From Palsa-601 sp052146895 (GTDB lineage Bacteria > Actinomycetota > Acidimicrobiia > Acidimicrobiales > Bog-793), in NCBI GenBank assembly GCA_052146895.1, contig JBKQLZ010000252.1:1-6080 (forward strand): 6,080 nucleotides of DNA, given 5' to 3'. The position numbers and the translations under genes were made by a program. The first letter of the stretch is position 1; each line of letters starts with the position of its first letter. Under the pieces are notes generated by a model, which was not told the origin of the DNA, made no database searches, and saw nothing but the letters and a program-made list of their open reading frames with translations. Positions 5,000 through 6,080 of the stretch are shown here, piece by piece.

Positions 5000-5859
5000 G
5001 CGAGGCCTTTGAAGTGAGTGAGGAAGTCTTGACTGTCGGTACTGACGATGCTGAGTCAGGCGACGACTCTGAGTCGGCACCGACGACCTCAGAAACGGTC
5101 GTCGGCTCCGACACCAGCGCCGACGCCGATGCCACCGCCACCGCTGCCGAAGCCGAACTCATCGACGTTGTTGAGGCTCAGGCGGCCGCGGAGATTGTTG
5201 CGGAAGAGGCGTCCGTTTCTCCGGACGCCGAAGACGCAACGGTTTCCGAGGCGCTGGACGAGCTGCTCGAGGACGAGGCCGCCGAGGTCGAGGTCGAGCG
5301 CACTCCTAGCCCTTACGACAGGCCTGGGAAGTGGTACGTCGTTCACACTTACGCCGGCTACGAGAACAAGGTGAAGTCCAATCTCGAGAGCCGCATCGGG
5401 TCGATGAACATGGAGGACCACATCTACGAGGTCGTGATCCCGATGGAAGAGGTCATCGAGGTCAAGAACGGCAAGCGTGTGCCTGTCCAGCGCAAGGTCT
5501 ATCCCGGCTACCTATTGTGCCGTTGCGACCTCGATGACGACTCCTGGTCCGTCATACGCCAGACACCTGGCGTGACGAGCTTCGTCGGCCCCGGTACGAA
5601 GCCGACCCCACTCAGCAGGGTCGAGATCGAGGGCATCCTCCAGGTACGTGCGGAAGGTGCCGAAGGACCAAAGCGCCGGCAGGCTCGTCTCGAGTACGAG
5701 ACTGGCGAGACCGTGCGCGTGAAGGAAGGTCCGTTCGCGGACTTCTCCGGCCAGATCGCCGAGATCAACGAGGACCAGCTCAAGCTCAAGGTCCTCGTCA
5801 ACATCTTCGGCCGGGAGACCCCGGTCGAGCTCGAGTTCAGCCAGGTCGCAAAGCTCTAG
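4996..5859 (+). CDS. nusG: Transcription termination/antitermination factor NusG
   Basis: The 287-aa product binds RNA polymerase through its NGN domain and links it to Rho or the ribosome through its KOW domain. Residues 1-108 form an acidic, Ala/Asp/Glu/Ser/Thr-rich low-complexity extension. The NGN domain starts at PGKWYVVHTYAGYENKVK (110-127), with VVIPMEEVIEVKNGKR (146-161), KVYPGYLLCRCDLDDD (167-182) and TPGVTSFVG (190-198). The KOW domain spans about 232-287, with GETVRVKEGPFADFSGQIAEI (237-257) and a terminal FSQVAKL. E. coli NusG, with 181 aa, lacks the extension; actinobacterial NusG often has one. GTG 4996 overlaps the secE stop, implying translational coupling; GTG 5014, in frame, has a better SD (GAGG 5002-5005) and would remove six residues. 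The C-terminal codons and stop fall in a 9-bp inverted repeat. Confidence 0.96.
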   Translation: MSEAFEVSEEVLTVGTDDAESGDDSESAPTTSETVVGSDTSADADATATAAEAELIDVVEAQAAAEIVAEEASVSPDAEDATVSEALDELLEDEAAEVEVERTPSPYDRPGKWYVVHTYAGYENKVKSNLESRIGSMNMEDHIYEVVIPMEEVIEVKNGKRVPVQRKVYPGYLLCRCDLDDDSWSVIRQTPGVTSFVGPGTKPTPLSRVEIEGILQVRAEGAEGPKRRQARLEYETGETVRVKEGPFADFSGQIAEINEDQLKLKVLVNIFGRETPVELEFSQVAKL

Positions 5860-5877
5860 AGCGACCTGGTCACAGGT
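5841..5877 (+). promoter_or_regulatory. Hairpin straddling the nusG stop, with an alternative pairing, before rplK
   Basis: CCAGGTCGC (5841-5849) and GCGACCTGG (5861-5869) are perfect 9-base complements around an 11-base loop that contains the nusG TAG (5857-5859). Within the downstream arm, ACCTG (5864-5868) can instead pair with CAGGT (5873-5877) around GTCA. The two structures are mutually exclusive. No T-run follows, so this is not a canonical intrinsic terminator. A role in nusG-rplK expression balance or RNA processing is inference. Confidence 0.5.
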
Positions 5878-5911
5878 ATCAACAACAACAGTCAAGGAGA
5901 AGGCGTCGATC

Positions 5912-6080
5912 ATGGCACGCCGCCGCGTCAGCGCAATCGTGAAGATCCAGCTCCCCGCCGGAGCAGCAACTCCCGCGCCCCCAGTGGGGACCGCGCTCGG
6001 GCCACACGGCGTGCAGACGATGGAGTTCTGCAAGCAGTACAACGCGGCGACCGAGTCCCAGCGGGGCACGGTGGTGCCGG
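5912..6080 (+). CDS. rplK: 50S ribosomal protein L11, N-terminal part (runs off the window)
   Basis: Fifty-six codons are present of the usual 140 or so. L11 forms the base of the stalk region on 23S rRNA, near the factor-binding centre. The N-terminal domain motif is clear: IVKIQLPAGAATPAPPVGTALG (residues 9-30), with the conserved proline pair PAPPVG that contacts release factors and thiostrepton-type drugs, then HGVQTMEFCKQYNAAT. ATG 5912 is preceded by AAGGAG (5894-5899), a slightly long 12-base spacing. It follows nusG by 52 bases in the standard secE-nusG-rplK order, and rplA would be expected next. Confidence 0.97.
   Translation, partial: MARRRVSAIVKIQLPAGAATPAPPVGTALGPHGVQTMEFCKQYNAATESQRGTVVP

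Noticed and set aside
1..6080. Mobile elements, att sites at the tRNA 3' ends, CRISPR repeats, or defence genes
   Set aside because: No terminal inverted repeats, transposase or integrase motifs, spaced repeats, or duplicated tRNA 3' ends were seen; the gene content is core chromosomal apart from the acetyltransferase and the sigma pair.

Overview
The window comes from a high-G+C bacterial chromosome and looks like an actinobacterial one. The best evidence is the order tRNA-Thr(GGT), tRNA-Met(CAT), rpmG, then tRNA-Trp(CCA), secE, nusG, rplK, which is the usual translation/export locus of Actinobacteria. GTG starts are frequent, NusG has a long acidic N-terminal extension, SecE has one membrane segment behind a Gly/Pro-rich tail, and there is an MptB-like GT-C mannosyltransferase. 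A deep-branching class such as Thermoleophilia is a guess from protein flavour, not a demonstration.

Left part (1-2339): a tightly packed plus-strand operon. It holds the last codons of an upstream gene, an MptB/GT87-type polyprenol-phosphate-sugar transferase of about 500 residues, and a crotonase-superfamily protein. Both junctions are 4-base stop/start overlaps (GTGA, ATGA). The crotonase gene meets a minus-strand GNAT acetyltransferase of the phosphinothricin-acetyltransferase type tail to tail, with only 4 bases between the stop codons. The acetyltransferase diverges from the tRNA cluster across a 78-base spacer that must hold promoters for both directions.

Middle (2901-4407): tRNA-Thr and tRNA-Met are 4 bases apart and are followed by rpmG (ribosomal protein L33, 54 aa). 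Ten bases after rpmG begins an ECF sigma factor, followed by a small zinc-finger, single-pass membrane protein that should be its anti-sigma factor. In the actinobacterial genomes I know, this slot usually holds MaoC-like dehydratase genes. The 3' end of the sigma gene carries a perfect 11-bp tandem duplication. Removing one copy would make the sigma frame stop at a TGA overlapping an ATG in the anti-sigma frame, so the present C-terminus looks like the result of a recent frameshifting duplication or a sequence error.

Right part (4513-6080): tRNA-Trp, secE, nusG and the first 56 codons of rplK, all on the plus strand. This tRNA-Trp has two unpaired positions (acceptor stem and T stem). A 9-bp perfect inverted repeat straddles the nusG stop codon, and its downstream arm can instead pair with a second, smaller hairpin before rplK.

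I found no mobile element, CRISPR array, phage gene or recognisable defence system. The most interesting signals are the sigma/anti-sigma junction, the nusG-rplK hairpin and the imperfect tRNA-Trp. The only stretches without genes are short (78 bases at 2823-2900, 105 bases at 4408-4512, 52 bases at 5860-5911).
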